Positions 37,116 through 50,585 of a stretch of DNA of 64,000 bases are shown piece by piece. Made by a program: the position numbers and the translations under genes. The notes beneath the pieces were generated by a model. That model made no database searches and was not told the origin of the DNA. It was given only the letters and a program-made list of their open reading frames with translations. The stretch lies in contig CM028919.1 in assembly GCA_016801845.1 (NCBI GenBank), positions 16,731,659-16,795,658 of the forward strand. Reading direction: 5' to 3'. Numbering within the stretch: position 1 is the stretch's first letter; each line of letters opens with the position of its first letter. The stretch is from Polydactylus sextarius. Its lineage: Eukaryota > Chordata > Actinopteri > Polynemidae.

Positions 37116-40100
37116 CTGGAAACAAACAGACATATAAATATGTAGTAGAAGTGTTTTCTTTTCTGCATATACCTCATGTAAACTCTATTAAAAAGACAGA
37201 ATTACATTTGTGTGCGTGTGTGTGCGTTGTACCCCTCGTGAAGCTGTTCATTTGCGGTCTCCTCGGCCACCAGGATCTCATACTCCTCTGAGGCATATTT
37301 ATCCCAGTCAGATGGTTCTGGACCTTCACTGTCAATATCCTGCAAGTTCACATGCACATCACAAGCATAAGGCACTGACATAAATATACCTAAATAAGAG
37401 GGTAAACACAATGAATAAGGAATAAATCTATTTAATCTATTAAATCTCCTTAAAAACACCCAGAACACAATCAGTGTTGGTGTTTTTGCTTCACACCTTT
37501 TGCACAGCAAATGGATCTCTCTGTTCATGGTCCAGGTATTTCTCCAGGTTGAAAAAGTGTCAGAAGAAGATGTGGGCCATTCGGCAGCGCTTCAGATCAC
37601 CCAGGGTTATCTTACCTGGAGAAAACAGCACATACACATCCACGTGTATATGTTAAGTTCAGATAATGAGGTAAGAGTAATAAGTAAAAGAAAGATTGGT
37701 AAAAATATAAAAGGATCAGGCAGTAGCGGCACCAACCTGAGCTCTCTGGTTTGACCAGGTCAAGCATCTGACAGAGCAAGTCCTGGAAAGGCAGAGGTTC
37801 GATGCCCATCCTCTCCATCCTCTCACACTGTTCCTCATAGAAATATTCCAACTCAAACATGGACAGGACACCATCACCATCTACGTCCATGCACCGGAAC
37901 CAGTACTCAATACTACAGAGAGAGAGAGAGAGAGAGAGAGATGATAAATGCAGAGTTATAAACTGCACACAGATGCAGATTCTCATGAACTGAAGCGTGA
38001 CTGAAAATGGAAAGAGCTGACGTCCAAATATGCTGTCAAATATTTATTAGACACAAGCAGTGACCAAATATGCACATCTGCTCAGTTGAACAGAAGCAAG
38101 TGACTTTTACCTGGTGGGATTTTTCTTGTCCTCTTCAGATATGAGGAACCAGACGAACTCAGCGTAGCTCATCCTTCCTTCTCTCTGCACCGCATTACCT
38201 CTGGAAATGAGAAAAACAGAGACACATTCACATAAAAAAAAAACTGCCACTATGGTGAAGTAATCGGCTTCTTGCCGTTTGTTTATGTGTGTGTTTCCAC
38301 TTACCGAGTGACTGCCCCTGAAAACAGTCTCTCAGTGATTCTGTTTGAGGACGCTGTCGAGGGAAAGAACGAGAAAAATAAGCAAAAGTGATTTTATTCT
38401 AATATACAGAGACAAATGGACACTGTTGTGAACCACTGCACATTCAGTCAGTCAAGTACACTTATTACACTAACATAAGGCTGCGTGGAGGACTAACAGC
38501 TGTTGCTTTGTGCACCAACTAGTGGGGCCCAACAAATTAATGTGCAAAATTCAAAGCTCGTCTGCTTCTGATTCTACTGAAATTCCAGCCCATATTAAAT
38601 TAAGGAACCCCCTAAAATAAATAAAATCAAAAAGGTTAAAAGGCATTGTGTCATCCACCGTAAATTTTTGATTTTGAAATAGTACAATGTTCTCTTTAGG
38701 TTTGACTTTTTGAATATAAGTGAATCTGGTGTGGATGTATTTCAGATGGAGGAAATTAATCCTCCGGCTCAAACTGTTCTTACCATGATCGTTGTATCTT
38801 GCCAGATCTTTGGGGTCGATGTAGAGGTCGTGGTCAGTGTCCAGCTCCCAAAACTTGCAGTAGATGACGTAGAAGTGCTCGTATGAGAAGTAGTCAGTGA
38901 TCTGGTTGATGTCGTCCTCTTCCTCCAGCAGCGCCAGGGTCTGTAGGAAGTTGCTCCTGCGCAGCTCCATCATGGTGATACGACCTGTCCACGAACGGTT
39001 CACCACGTAGTATATCCTCTGGATCACCTGAGACAACAAAGTAACAGAGTGGTATTAACTTACAATGTTTTAGTTGGTTCGGTTTGGCTGGTTTTAGCTA
39101 ATGTGAGTCTACAAAGTCTGAAACTGAAGCTGCCACACTGTCTGGACTCTGGATCCATACAAACTGTCATCAAATGTATTTCTCATTTTTCCATGAGGGA
39201 AATAAACCAATGATTCATCAGCAACTGATATTTTTGTCCTCATTCATAATCTTTTTGAGACAGGTCTTTATACAATGGAAACAAGAGGATCTGTGGTCAC
39301 TGTCCCTGAAACACAACACTTTGGCTTAGTAAAGAGCGGATTAGCGCCCATTTCCTGGTACATGGACCTCACATGGCTACGGATGTCTCATACAGTAGCA
39401 GGTCAGCTGGTCTAATGTGAAGGAAGTGTCTTAATATGGACATGTGAAGGTCCTGAAGCCTCTCCTGCAGCAGTGGGCTGTAGGGGGCATCAGTGTTTCC
39501 GTGATGTCACTGCACTGCTGACGCTCCAATGCACGGCTTCGTGTGCATCGCTGCACTACCACAGAGCGAGCCTTAAAACTCAGCACGTGTTGCAGCTGTC
39601 CCGGTGCACGCACACACACACACATACACATACACACACATACACACACAACCTGCTGCTTAAGTTACTAGATGTGGCAGAAGCTGTTTTGCTGACAACT
39701 GAGGATGAGTAAACTCGACTTGACGATTTTGATCTTATAAGTGAAATTAAATAAAACCAAGTAAAACAAAACCACAACATGTGAACACGGCTTTTAAAAG
39801 TAAATGTATATTCAAAGTTTTCTTACGTGAAAGTTCAGATGCAAAAAATAAAACTACATATTAATGACTCCTGTCTCAGTGTTGTATTTAATTGTTGATG
39901 CATTAATATGGTAGCGCTTTAATTACCTTGGAGACTTTGAAGAAAAAGCCGTCTATAATCAATTATAACATAAGTATGCAATTAATATAATTATAATATA
40001 AGTCCATAATTTGTAAAGCAACTAGTGATAAATATACAGTAAAAAAGCAACATAATAAACCACCATCTGAGGTTTGGCTTTTATGAGCTTCATGCTAATA

Positions 40101-42482
40101 TAATATATAAATACAGTCAACTGAACAGGCCACTAATAGGTTGACACATAAATTACCGTCGTGATGTAGCGGGAATGGAATTCAGGTGCATCCTTCAGAA
40201 ATGTGAGGCCAGGGTGTGTATCCACAATGTCCTAATCAGACAACCACAGACAGGACGGAGCAGAGAGAAAGCATCATTTAGAAAAGTTTGAAGAAAACCT
40301 ACAGCAGACAGAGCAGAGATCAGTGCTGATAAGACTTTTACCTGCAGTAGAGGAATGAAATCCTCCTGCTCCAGGTAGTTACAGCCTGGTTTGGCTAACA
40401 GATAAATAAACCTCGATGCGTCATCGTGGCAACTGTGCAGCAACCTGCAGGAAAGGGAGAGCGGACGGCTCGTATCATACAGACGACAGATAAAGTAAAA
40501 GCAGTGAGATTCAGATGAAGGTGATGTCTGTCTTACTTCCTCCAGGTTGCAACAAAGGAGTGAACGGAGACGAAACCCGTCCTCTCACCACCTGCTGCGT
40601 AGAACATAGGGGCCTTCCAGTAAAGTGGACACCCACACGCCTGAACAAAGACATGAAAAACAACACCATTACTATACCCTGAAGAACAGTTGTGTATTGT
40701 ATTGTAACAATGTTTGTTTCCTAGAACCAGTGATTGCACTGCTTAGAAAAGAACAACAGTATAAAAACAGAATTGCATAACCCGGCCACAGTGTGTGTAT
40801 TGACTTCAAGATGCTTCAAGATTGAAAAAAAAAAAAAACACTGCCAATAAACTATTAAACTACTGACCTTTGCAATCTTGCCCATTTCATATATGTCAGC
40901 CTTCTCCTCCTCAAACTCAGTGAAGGCCGTCTCGATGGCAGTGATGGCTGCATCGTGGCTGGCACCCGGGCCCAGGGCAGGGAGCCCACGAGGGTAGTAG
41001 AACCTGGGAATGTTGACGGCAGGGGGAGGAGGGGTGACTATCACCGGAGCTGGAGGAGGGCTGGGGGAGCGCGGCGTGGGGGCAGGTGTGGCCGGGGCAG
41101 GGGCAGGCGCTGGTGGAGGTGTCCCTGGTTTCTTGTCTGGTTTAGACTGAACCTGGAAAAAAAAAGAAAGAACAAACAAAGAGAGATTACACATGGAAAT
41201 GGATATGTTTGGTTGGAGTTGTTCACCTACCGGTCAAGACCCTATATTTTTTATTCTGTGAACCAAACATTTAAAAGAAAGATAGAAAATCTGCTAAATC
41301 TCACTCAGACAACATGCTAATGACATTCACACACATCACAGTCTAGGTATGTCTGACATGGTCTTTATTGTTCCAAATCAGAGCTACACTGCTAATATAT
41401 TACTTATTAAGTTTCCACAACACCATGAACAAGACACAACTTCACTTTATGAGGATAAAATACCAACGTAATGGATGTGGTGGAAAATCCCAATGAGTCA
41501 TAAACACACGACGTCAAAAGAGCAAAGACGTTAAACCGGTCGCAAGAACGTACAGTCAAAACAACACTGGGATTACTGTAATCTAATTTAATCTCTGGCA
41601 CCATGACTTCATAGTAGGAGAGAATAAACACACACACACACACACACACACAGTAACAGTTTTTTCTGGTGTTTTTCTGGTTTGATCAAGCTCTTTCAGA
41701 TGTATTTGGTGCACACACAAATGAGGAATATAAAACTGCTACAAAAGTAATAAAAATCAAGTGCATGAATAAAATAAAATAAAAACTGGCATTCTGGGTA
41801 ACATGCACTATTTCATGCATGTTGAACTGGAGACTTAAGTATATTTTCACAAACAACACAAGACACCAATTTATACTAACAGCAACCAAAAGATGAGATG
41901 ACATCCCAAAGTGCGCATTTAATTTTCACCACTTCAATCAAAACACATGAGTGTGTTGAAGCAGGCTCTCGCTGGTGTACTGCTGTGGTGGAAGCGTGTC
42001 TTCTCGAGGGCCTCCATACTGTGCGTATTGAGCAGGACAGCTGAAGCGGTCCTCCCCCCTCCCACTCTCCTTCACAGCATTCATTCTATCACTCCTATTC
42101 CTGCACCTCCTGCCCTATTAATACTCTGCTGGTATCTGCCTCAGAATAGTCCGTCGTCCCTGGCATGTCACTCTGTGTGTAGGAGAGCAACAAGTTGCAC
42201 CTACTGTATATGTGGGTATTTAATGTGTGAACATCTGTGTGGGGTTATATGTGTGTGTGAGACGATTAGTTTGAGTAAATCTTGTGATGGGACACTTTTT
42301 TTTTTTAGTCCATACTTGCGCCGTTCTTCCTGCCCGTTGCACTGACTGACCTGTTGCTGCTGGAAGGATTTAAGTCTCTTCTTGAAGCGTGAGGGCAGGA
42401 CAAAGTCACACCCCCTGGCCAGAAAGGCCAGCTCCCCTCTCAGATCAGGGTCCCGGCGTAACGACGTCTCCTTGATCATCAT
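37019..42482 (-). CDS. ppp2r3a: ppp2r3a short isoform (PR72-like), alternative first exon
   Basis: PR72 is the short product of the same gene, made in mammals from an internal promoter and enriched in heart and skeletal muscle. The alternative exon 42482-42351 encodes 44 codons starting MMIKETSLRRDPDLRGELAF, a hallmark of PR72, and ending FKKRLKSFQQQQ. It splices in phase 0 to the shared exon at 41152. The predicted length is 526 aa against about 529 in human. The start context CCCACCATGATG is strong. The reading frame stays open upstream to another ATG at 42584, but family similarity fixes the start at 42482. An E-box CACCTG (minus strand, 42562-42557) lies 75 bp upstream, and a G-rich tract lies about 640 bp upstream. 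The same TGA (codon 438) affects this form. Confidence 0.93.
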
Positions 42483-44887
42483 GGTGGGGGCTGAGACTCG
42501 CAACCCCCCACCAGACAGGGCCACCGGTGCAGCTATTGACACGGTTAATACGAATACAGGTGGATCCCGGCAAACCAAACACAACCAGAGTAAAGAAATC
42601 GAGCACGGCTGAAATAAATGAGTCCGCCTAACAGCTTAGATATCCAGTGATCAAAAAGAAAAAAAAAGCCAAACAAGTCAGGAAAGTAAAGAAATATCCA
42701 ACATGTGTGTCACTTCACACAAAAGGTCCTTTGGAAATCATAAACACTTTCTTTTCCAGATTCTACTTAAGTGCACAGGCTCCCAAAGCGGTGTCCTGGA
42801 CAGCAGTAATCCAGCAGTGTATCTGTGTAAAGAGATGTTCCTTGAAACCCTCGTGCCACTGTGCAGGCCGGAGGGCAGAACCATGGCACCGAGCGGGTTT
42901 AGTGGCAGAAATAACACCTCAAACTGGCGCCTTCTATCTGTGGTAGAAACCCTCTGGTGTTCCCCTGTCGGCCCTGGATGTATGTATTTGGTGCAGTCTC
43001 ACTGGTGCCTGCTGCTCCAAGCTGAGCTCTGACAAACTGCACTGAGAAACATGAGCCATGCCGGGGTCTGACAAACACACACGCAGCAAACCGGCTGTCC
43101 TGAGCATTAGAGTGAGGGGTGGGTGGGGGCCGGGCGGGGTGGGGTGGGGTGGAGGGCAGGGAGGGAGGTTCAGCCATGTTGCATATCTATGCGTAGTGTT
43201 TTGCAGGATCTGAGAGCTCCTCTGTCGCTGCCGAAAGTCAACCAAAGTTAACCGCCGGGAAGTCACGACTCGTAATGACCCCGATTGAAAGAATTTACCA
43301 GCAGACAGGAAGCTCAGGTCGACACTTCCAGTTGAACGTGGGTAGGACACGTAAGCCGAAATATTATCAGCGACGTAATTCGGGATGGAGTGATAAATCA
43401 GTGAGCAAAGCACCTGTTATATATCTGTTGACACACAGTAATTCCACTGGACTAGATCACTGACTGAAAGTAGCTTTCGCTGTTGTTGGAGGATAAACAT
43501 TTATAAAATTCATGAGTTCATGAAAAGTAGGTTTTGATTTAAGCTGCAACTGACAAACAGCCTGAACATTTACTAAACTAAATCAATAATTAAAACGACA
43601 GAAAAAAAAAAAAAATTCCCATCACATCTTGTGACCTGAGGTGACAAAAAACCCTAAATATTCATTTTTTTTAATTCTATATTATTATGTTACATTACAG
43701 AACTGAGGCAGACTAAGATTAATCAACTTTCACATCAGTTGCACGTCATTTTTCTGTTGATTAACATATTGACTAATCATCCGATTAATTAATGAAATGT
43801 GTAGAAGTAAAACTGGGATCTGCGACTGACTAATGACTAAAATGACTAATATTTTGTTTTACTTTTGGAAACCTAGCTGCCGTGCCTTAATTCTTCCAAA
43901 TAAAGCAAGTTTGGAAAAGTGTCACCGCACCGTATTTATACCCAGGCATATATGGCAGTAGCTAATTAATAGTAAATAGCTTAGAGTATGAACTGCCAAT
44001 ACAACATCCTCCAACAGCCAGGAAGTCCTGAGTCTGCCCTTTCTCCCAGCTATGCCAAATCAGGCCAGTAGCCCCTCCAGTGCCAAGCAACACCAATCTG
44101 AAGCCTGACAGTGCACTGGGAGAGGGGATCCCTCAGGAAACACAGGCAAGACCTATTTTAAACGTGTCCAACTAAAATCCCTCCAAGACTAAGACACTAC
44201 ACCAAATGTCTGCCATATAACTGTTTACACATACTGTGTTGTATATATCAATGCTGACTGTCAAAGAAAAGGAAACCGTCAAGTTTCTCAGAATCTGTTG
44301 GCGCAGGAAACGCAGACTCCCCCACGGTTTGTGTTTCAGAGCAGCACAGAAGGAGAGTTTGGTGCCATCTAGTGCTAAACTGAGCTTCATGACTGAGGTA
44401 ACTTATTTATTTAAGTAGAAATACATCATTGCTCTTGGATGAAAACTTCTCAGGATCTAAAGAAATGATTTTCCAGTTCCTGGGGTCTTATCAGGAACTT
44501 AAGGGGCCATGAAAACAAAAATGTTGTATATTTCCCACATGTTATTCTCATGCTGGTGCTGTGTTTTCTCTACATCTTCCTTGTTTACAGTAACTATGTT
44601 TATCCCCATGTTTTCCAATCCATCGGAGCCCTTGCTCTTCCTGACCTGATGACCCATGTTTCAGTATGTATTTTGTTACTTCATCAGTTTGAAACGATGC
44701 CAAAGGAGAAAATGACTAACACAGATTTCTCACATTTGACATGTAAAGTTGAGTGTCGAGTGACTTTTCCAGAAAAATAAGTGAGTCACCTTGGTTTTTT
44801 AGGGTAACTCCTCTCAGCTCCCTGTGCGCCCAACTGGATTGTTTGGAACAACTGGACTTTGTTCTGATGCCAAGGTCACATACCGAT

Positions 44888-44934
<47 letters not shown>

Positions 44935-46004
44935 CTTACCTACATGCAGCAGAAGGAAACATTTTACAATCAGTATCTCTTGTCTATCAACATGTGAACA
45001 CGATCTGGAGAAGACAGTCGCCTTCTCACCAGCTTCTCATGTAATGTTGATTCTCCCTCCCCCGGCCTCCCCCATCTCTCTCTCCCCCTTCCTCTCCCTC
45101 CCTCCCTCCCATCTGAGTCTGATCACTGCAAGTTCGTTCCCATGACTTCCTCCACACCACCTCATCAACTGCAGCAATGCATTTGTAATATCATAAATCT
45201 CTGCATAAAGAGACACGCGCATGTGCATATAAGTGTGAGTGTGAGTGTAAAGAGAGCCAGAACAGATGCCAGCGGGCAGCTGTGTGCTCTTTTCCTGTCT
45301 GACTGACAGTTGGTGTAACTCTGCCCTCTCAAAAAAAAAAAAAAAAAAAAAGTCTCAGCTCAGGTCTTAAAGCCTGCCTCTTCGTCCTTTTGCTAAACTT
45401 CCACTATCACCATTTCAAACACTTGGCAATCATCCTGACCATAAGACCTAAATGAAGAGCAGTTAATTAACCAAGCTGTGAAACTGTGAGAATGACGATT
45501 TCCTAGAAACAAAATGGTGCCAGCTTCCTCTAAAGACTCTTAGATGTTCCACTATAGTATGTTGGACGGTAGCTGCCGTCTGCTCAGGTGACATGAAAAC
45601 AACCAGTGGGACAAACTGTTCACCCTGGGAGATATTCATAAACTGAGCAGTGATGTGTGGATCAGTTGCAAGGCCACAAAAAACACATAACAACCTATGA
45701 GGAACAAAGTACTAAAATCAGTTGAGAAACATGACAAGTAGATATGAATTTACTGGATGTGTGAGGAAGTAATTTGGTTAATAATAATAATAATAGTATA
45801 TATGATATGTCAGGTAGTGTTTACAGCTTGTTCTGCTGCTTCTGGTTGGTTATACAATAAAAATATTACAGTTTTAATTAAACATAATAGCAGAATTAAA
45901 ACGAATGCTGACAAACACGTGAGAAATCAACAAGGTATGTGACCACCTGATTAAACACTTGTTTTATACCGTTTTGAAGAAATTTGCCTGGATCGTATCA
46001 CCAC

Positions 46005-46086
<82 letters not shown>

Positions 46087-49000
46087 AGCTGCGGTTCGTC
46101 AGACAAGAACATAAGTTTGCATTATCACATTGCAAGCTAAGAACTAAATCATGGATTAGATCTGAACAACATATTATATTCCAGTGAGATGCACAGTTAA
46201 ACAGAGAAAAGACAAGAGGGACCAGATTTAGAGTTTAACGTTTAACGGTGGGGGGTTAAAGAGCTGAGCAACAGGTGTGTATATGTGTTTGCTGAGTGTT
46301 ATGTCTGCAAGTGCTTCCCTCCGCCCACTACACAGACATAATCCAACCCCAGTGCTACAGGAACAGGTGAGTCAGCAGCCTTCGCCACACTGATCAAATA
46401 AATGCATGCTGGGAAGAGCGGAGGGAGCGAGGCGAAGGGTCAGCTGCTGCCTTCATAGGACCGCTCGACACACTGGACGTGCACACATGCCCGTTTAAAA
46501 GGATTTAATTAGCACACAGTGACAAATGTGTCTAATGTGTTGTGGCATATGATTTGTGTCAGTGTGTGTGTGTGTGCATGTATGCTACAATGAATCCAGT
46601 TAACAGGAACTGCTTCTTCCAGTCTTTCAGAGAAGTTAAATAGTGTGAACATAACAACTTCCTAAACACACACACACACAGACACACACACCTGCTCTGT
46701 GAAACTGGCTGTTGGCCACATGTAAAATTATCTGTGTAAATATAGCCGCAGATTTCATGTTTATTTCTGCTTCAGGCACTGGGCAGACTTCACTCACATA
46801 TGGATGCACATGTGACACACATGCGTATGTTGGTAAAGATGCATGAAAATGAAATGAAATTTAATCAGTTGAGCTACTAACTTATCCACAATTGCTGCTA
46901 TTTATCGTTTTATTTACAAACTTTCAATGATGCATAATCACAGACAGTTAAACTGTAACTTGCACCATAAAACGCACATATTTCTATGTTTTCACACTAA
47001 ATATAAGTGTCTATTCACTGCCGTTTGCATATTGTTCTGCATGTGAGCCTTGTGTTTTTGTTTTTTAATGTTATATTTAATACTTGCAGTCAAACCAACT
47101 GCCCACTGGGACAAATAAAGTCTAAACTTGAACTTGATATCAAATGAAAAAAGCCACCACCCCCATGTCCCCATCGATGTGATTATACACACACTCACTC
47201 CGGACCAGGCCTGCCAAATGCCATCTCCATGGTGATAACCCTTTCCCTGGATTGAGTGGCGGGTGGAATGCTCCCAGGGTTACCGTGCCAACGGCAGGAA
47301 ATGCAGCTCGCATCACATCGCTGCTCTATTCTTTTTTTTTTTTTTCCCCTCAGTCTGACTTCCTCTCAAAAAGGACAAACACACACGAACACACACACAA
47401 AGATGCTTTGGGAAGCCCCTTCTCTTAAACTGGTGCCGGTGGGGGTGGGGGGAGGTGGGGGTGGGGGTAAACCCAGTTCCAGTGCTGCTTTCGTGATGGA
47501 CAGAGTGAATCACTGCTGGACACGGTCTACCTCACATCCGTCCAAAACACAGGAGGACAACATGGGAACAGTAACAAACACAGCTGCTGGAGCTGTCTGA
47601 GTGGAAGTGGAAGCTGTCGTCTGACAAAGATGTCACAGACTCTTTGACACAGATCATTTTTACATCAGGAAAAACGTTGCATATTGCAAAAGGATGTGTC
47701 ACGAACGCCACTTTGTTCCTTAACGTTGTACAACCTCAAAATCTAAACCTTTGCTCTAAATATTTTGCAGTGACAAAGTTAAACATGCTGATAGCAGGTA
47801 CATCATTTACCATGTTTTCTATCTTATTTTAAAAAGTGCAAGATGTTTATGACGACGCAGCCCAAGATAAAAATCTGGGCCACACAGACGTTTCACTCTT
47901 AATTTAAGAGCATAACAACCATTGAGATTAACTGTCAGCAAACATAATTAATATCTGTGTCCCAATTTGTCCAAATCCATCTAATAAATGTTTTGATTTA
48001 AAGTCAGGGGATCACCAGAGTCATTATGATTCATCCTCTGAGCACCGTGGATATCTGTATCTAATTTATTTACCAAAATAAAAGTATTTTCCCACACTTC
48101 ATAGTGCGAGGGAGAGAGGATCTAATTTGACAGTTTTAATAATCACTTTGTTGATGCTTTTCTAATAAATTAAAAACAAATTTTGGTGTAAATCTTTTTC
48201 TTCTTTCTTTCTTTTTTATGGTTTATGTTTTTTTATCCAATTAAATTTTCACACTTTCCCGTTTGTTTCCATTAAAAACTGCTGCTTCAGTCTGGAAATG
48301 TGGAAATGTTCAGTTTTAAATCACGTAGCTACAATCAGAAAGAAACTTTTTAAACTTGTACTTGAACAAAGCAGCTTCTTTTTTCATGTTTTACAGTGAG
48401 GCACAGAGGGGTATAAAGATGTGTTACTGTTGATAATGTTTAACTATGTTCAATCAGAAACAAATTTGATTTGAAGTAAAAGACTATTTCTGTATATTTG
48501 CCAAGACAAACAACAACGCTGCTGAATCTGTGTCAACAAGATATCAGCTGATAAAATCAACCTGCTGGTCTCTACTTCACATTCGCTCTCACCAGATGTC
48601 ATTCTGAATAACTGCATCCCATAAAAAAGTAAAACATTAACATGAAATTTAAGACCATAAGGAGCTACCTCAGTAACCACAGGAGGTGTCCCGTCCCGCT
48701 CGGAAAAGATTTATGAAAATTTCTACTTACTTTTTACTTTCAAGCCTATTTCTGGGAGGGATGCCCAGCTACATCACCAGAAAAAATAACCAGTGAATCA
48801 TCTCCCTCGGCAGGAACAGCAGCCTGTCAACAAGTAATGTTTAATAACAACAAACTCCAAGCTTGCACTGGCCTGGCTTAGCAATTTATATTTATACACA
48901 TGACTATCAGGGTAAGTTTTGCATTACCTTTTCATGGCTATCTTAGGATTTAAGAGCGAGTGAGCTAATCCTACATCAGCAGTGGTGAAACTCCACGAGG

Positions 49001-50552
49001 CCGATGGCGGAGCAGAACCTGTCTCCTCTGTTTTTTCATACAGAAAAGTAAAGATGAGTGAGGCATAAGTGTGAAATAATAAGCAGTCGCTGCACAAGGT
49101 ATGATCACTTTTCTTGGTGGAAAAAACTCCTGATGCACGAGTCATGAATCCTTCTCTATGGATCAATTAGAAGTATTAAATAAATCAGTTTCTGTTTATC
49201 TGAAGGAATAAGTGAAGAACAGCACAACATGTCTTTAAGAGCCAGAGCAGCTCTATATTGTGTACCAACCTCCCACTGGTCCTTTCATTGTAAAGTCACA
49301 ATGATCAGACTCTGACATTGTTACAACACATTGTTTTTTCTTCTCTGGACTTTAAAAAAGTAGTGATGGCAACAGTTCATGAAACAGAAGCTCAAAGTTG
49401 CAACAAAACCTGCCTGAGCTGGTAAAATAAAACTGATCCTGCAACACTGTTGTTAGTTCAGCTTTCGTCCTGTAGATGGAGCTATGGATCCTCTTTATTT
49501 CTGTGAGCTGACTGACGTTTCTGTCGGGGCTGAGAGTCACTAGAGGGTAGCAGCTCTCTTTGTGTTTCTGTGTGTGAACGCTTCAACGCTCAGCATCACA
49601 GGTGAATCTGGATCTGACAAAAGATGCAACTTCCTGCTGCTTTTGATTCTTGGCGCCTCAGCTCCTCTCTCTCTTTTCTCATTCAAGTACAAATTCCTGA
49701 AATCCCCTTCGGCTGACAGAAAGGTTTGTCTGATAGAAACAATGTGCTTGTCACCAAGGAGGGAGCACCATCTTCTCATATGAATATTGCAGCTTTTGCC
49801 AGTAGTGACACATTACACAGAAATGAAAGTGCTGATTAAAGAAGAAGAATCACACATGAAAACTGATAAAAACAAAAGTATCTAGGCCAAACTACGACTA
49901 CAACCATCTTACAGCTTGTATTTATTTCTGTGCATTAAAATTTAAAGACAAAGGCACATGAATATTATCAGAGACAAGATCTTGACATGTTTGTTTTCAA
50001 TTAGCTGGAGTGAGCATCTTAGCAGCTGAGGCAATTTTCCGGAGAAATTTCCCCTCAGGCTTTAGTTTTTGGGTGGAGCTGGGTCAAGTGAGAGTTCAAA
50101 GTGAGAGGGGAGGGTGGGACCAGACGGGGAAGCTGCATGAGGACGGGTGGAGAGGCGAGAGGTGGGGAGCGACACCCAACTTTTACCGAGTCATGATGTT
50201 CTAGAACATTGGCAAACTCTTTCACATGGAGACAAAACACACACACACACACACACACACACAGGCAGCCACACCCACATCAACACACTCTGTAATATAA
50301 AATAAAACTATAACACATCAAATCCTCCTGATCTACTTTGATGCCATGACTCTGCAAACTAGAGAGTTCCCATGGGCCAGTCAGATCAAGCTGATATTGT
50401 GAGGAAGGGGAGTCCCACCAAATACCTACAAGCATATAAACATATTGTGGTGGTTTCCATGGCGACACAGGGGGAGGCCCGAGGAGTTACGCAGCATTGA
50501 CTCCCACTGAGTTAAAAACTTTTCAGATGAAGAAGTGAAAAAGTCAGGCCTG

Positions 50553-50585
<33 letters not shown>

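Larger units (their letters stand above)
37116..40867. other. ppp2r3a: ppp2r3a small introns between shared exons
   Basis: Ten introns separate the shared exons, from 96 nt (40445-40536, 40232-40341 and similar) to about 1.1 kb (39028-40156). All have GT-AG ends in the minus orientation. The largest carries a short (CA)n tract near 39610-39650. Nothing else coding was seen. Confidence 0.8.

Noticed and set aside
42351..42584. Longer PR72 start at the upstream in-frame ATG
   Set aside because: The conserved family protein starts MMIKETS at 42482, with a near-perfect start context. The upstream extension has no counterpart that I know of.
42934..43413. 159-codon minus-strand ORF upstream of the PR72 exon
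   Set aside because: It is open partly because the C-rich strand of the G-rich tract encodes Pro repeats. It shows no similarity to PR72 or other proteins.
45463..45693. 76-codon minus-strand ORF
   Set aside because: It lies within the PR130 intron with no splice logic or recognised domain. It may be part of an unnamed dispersed repeat.
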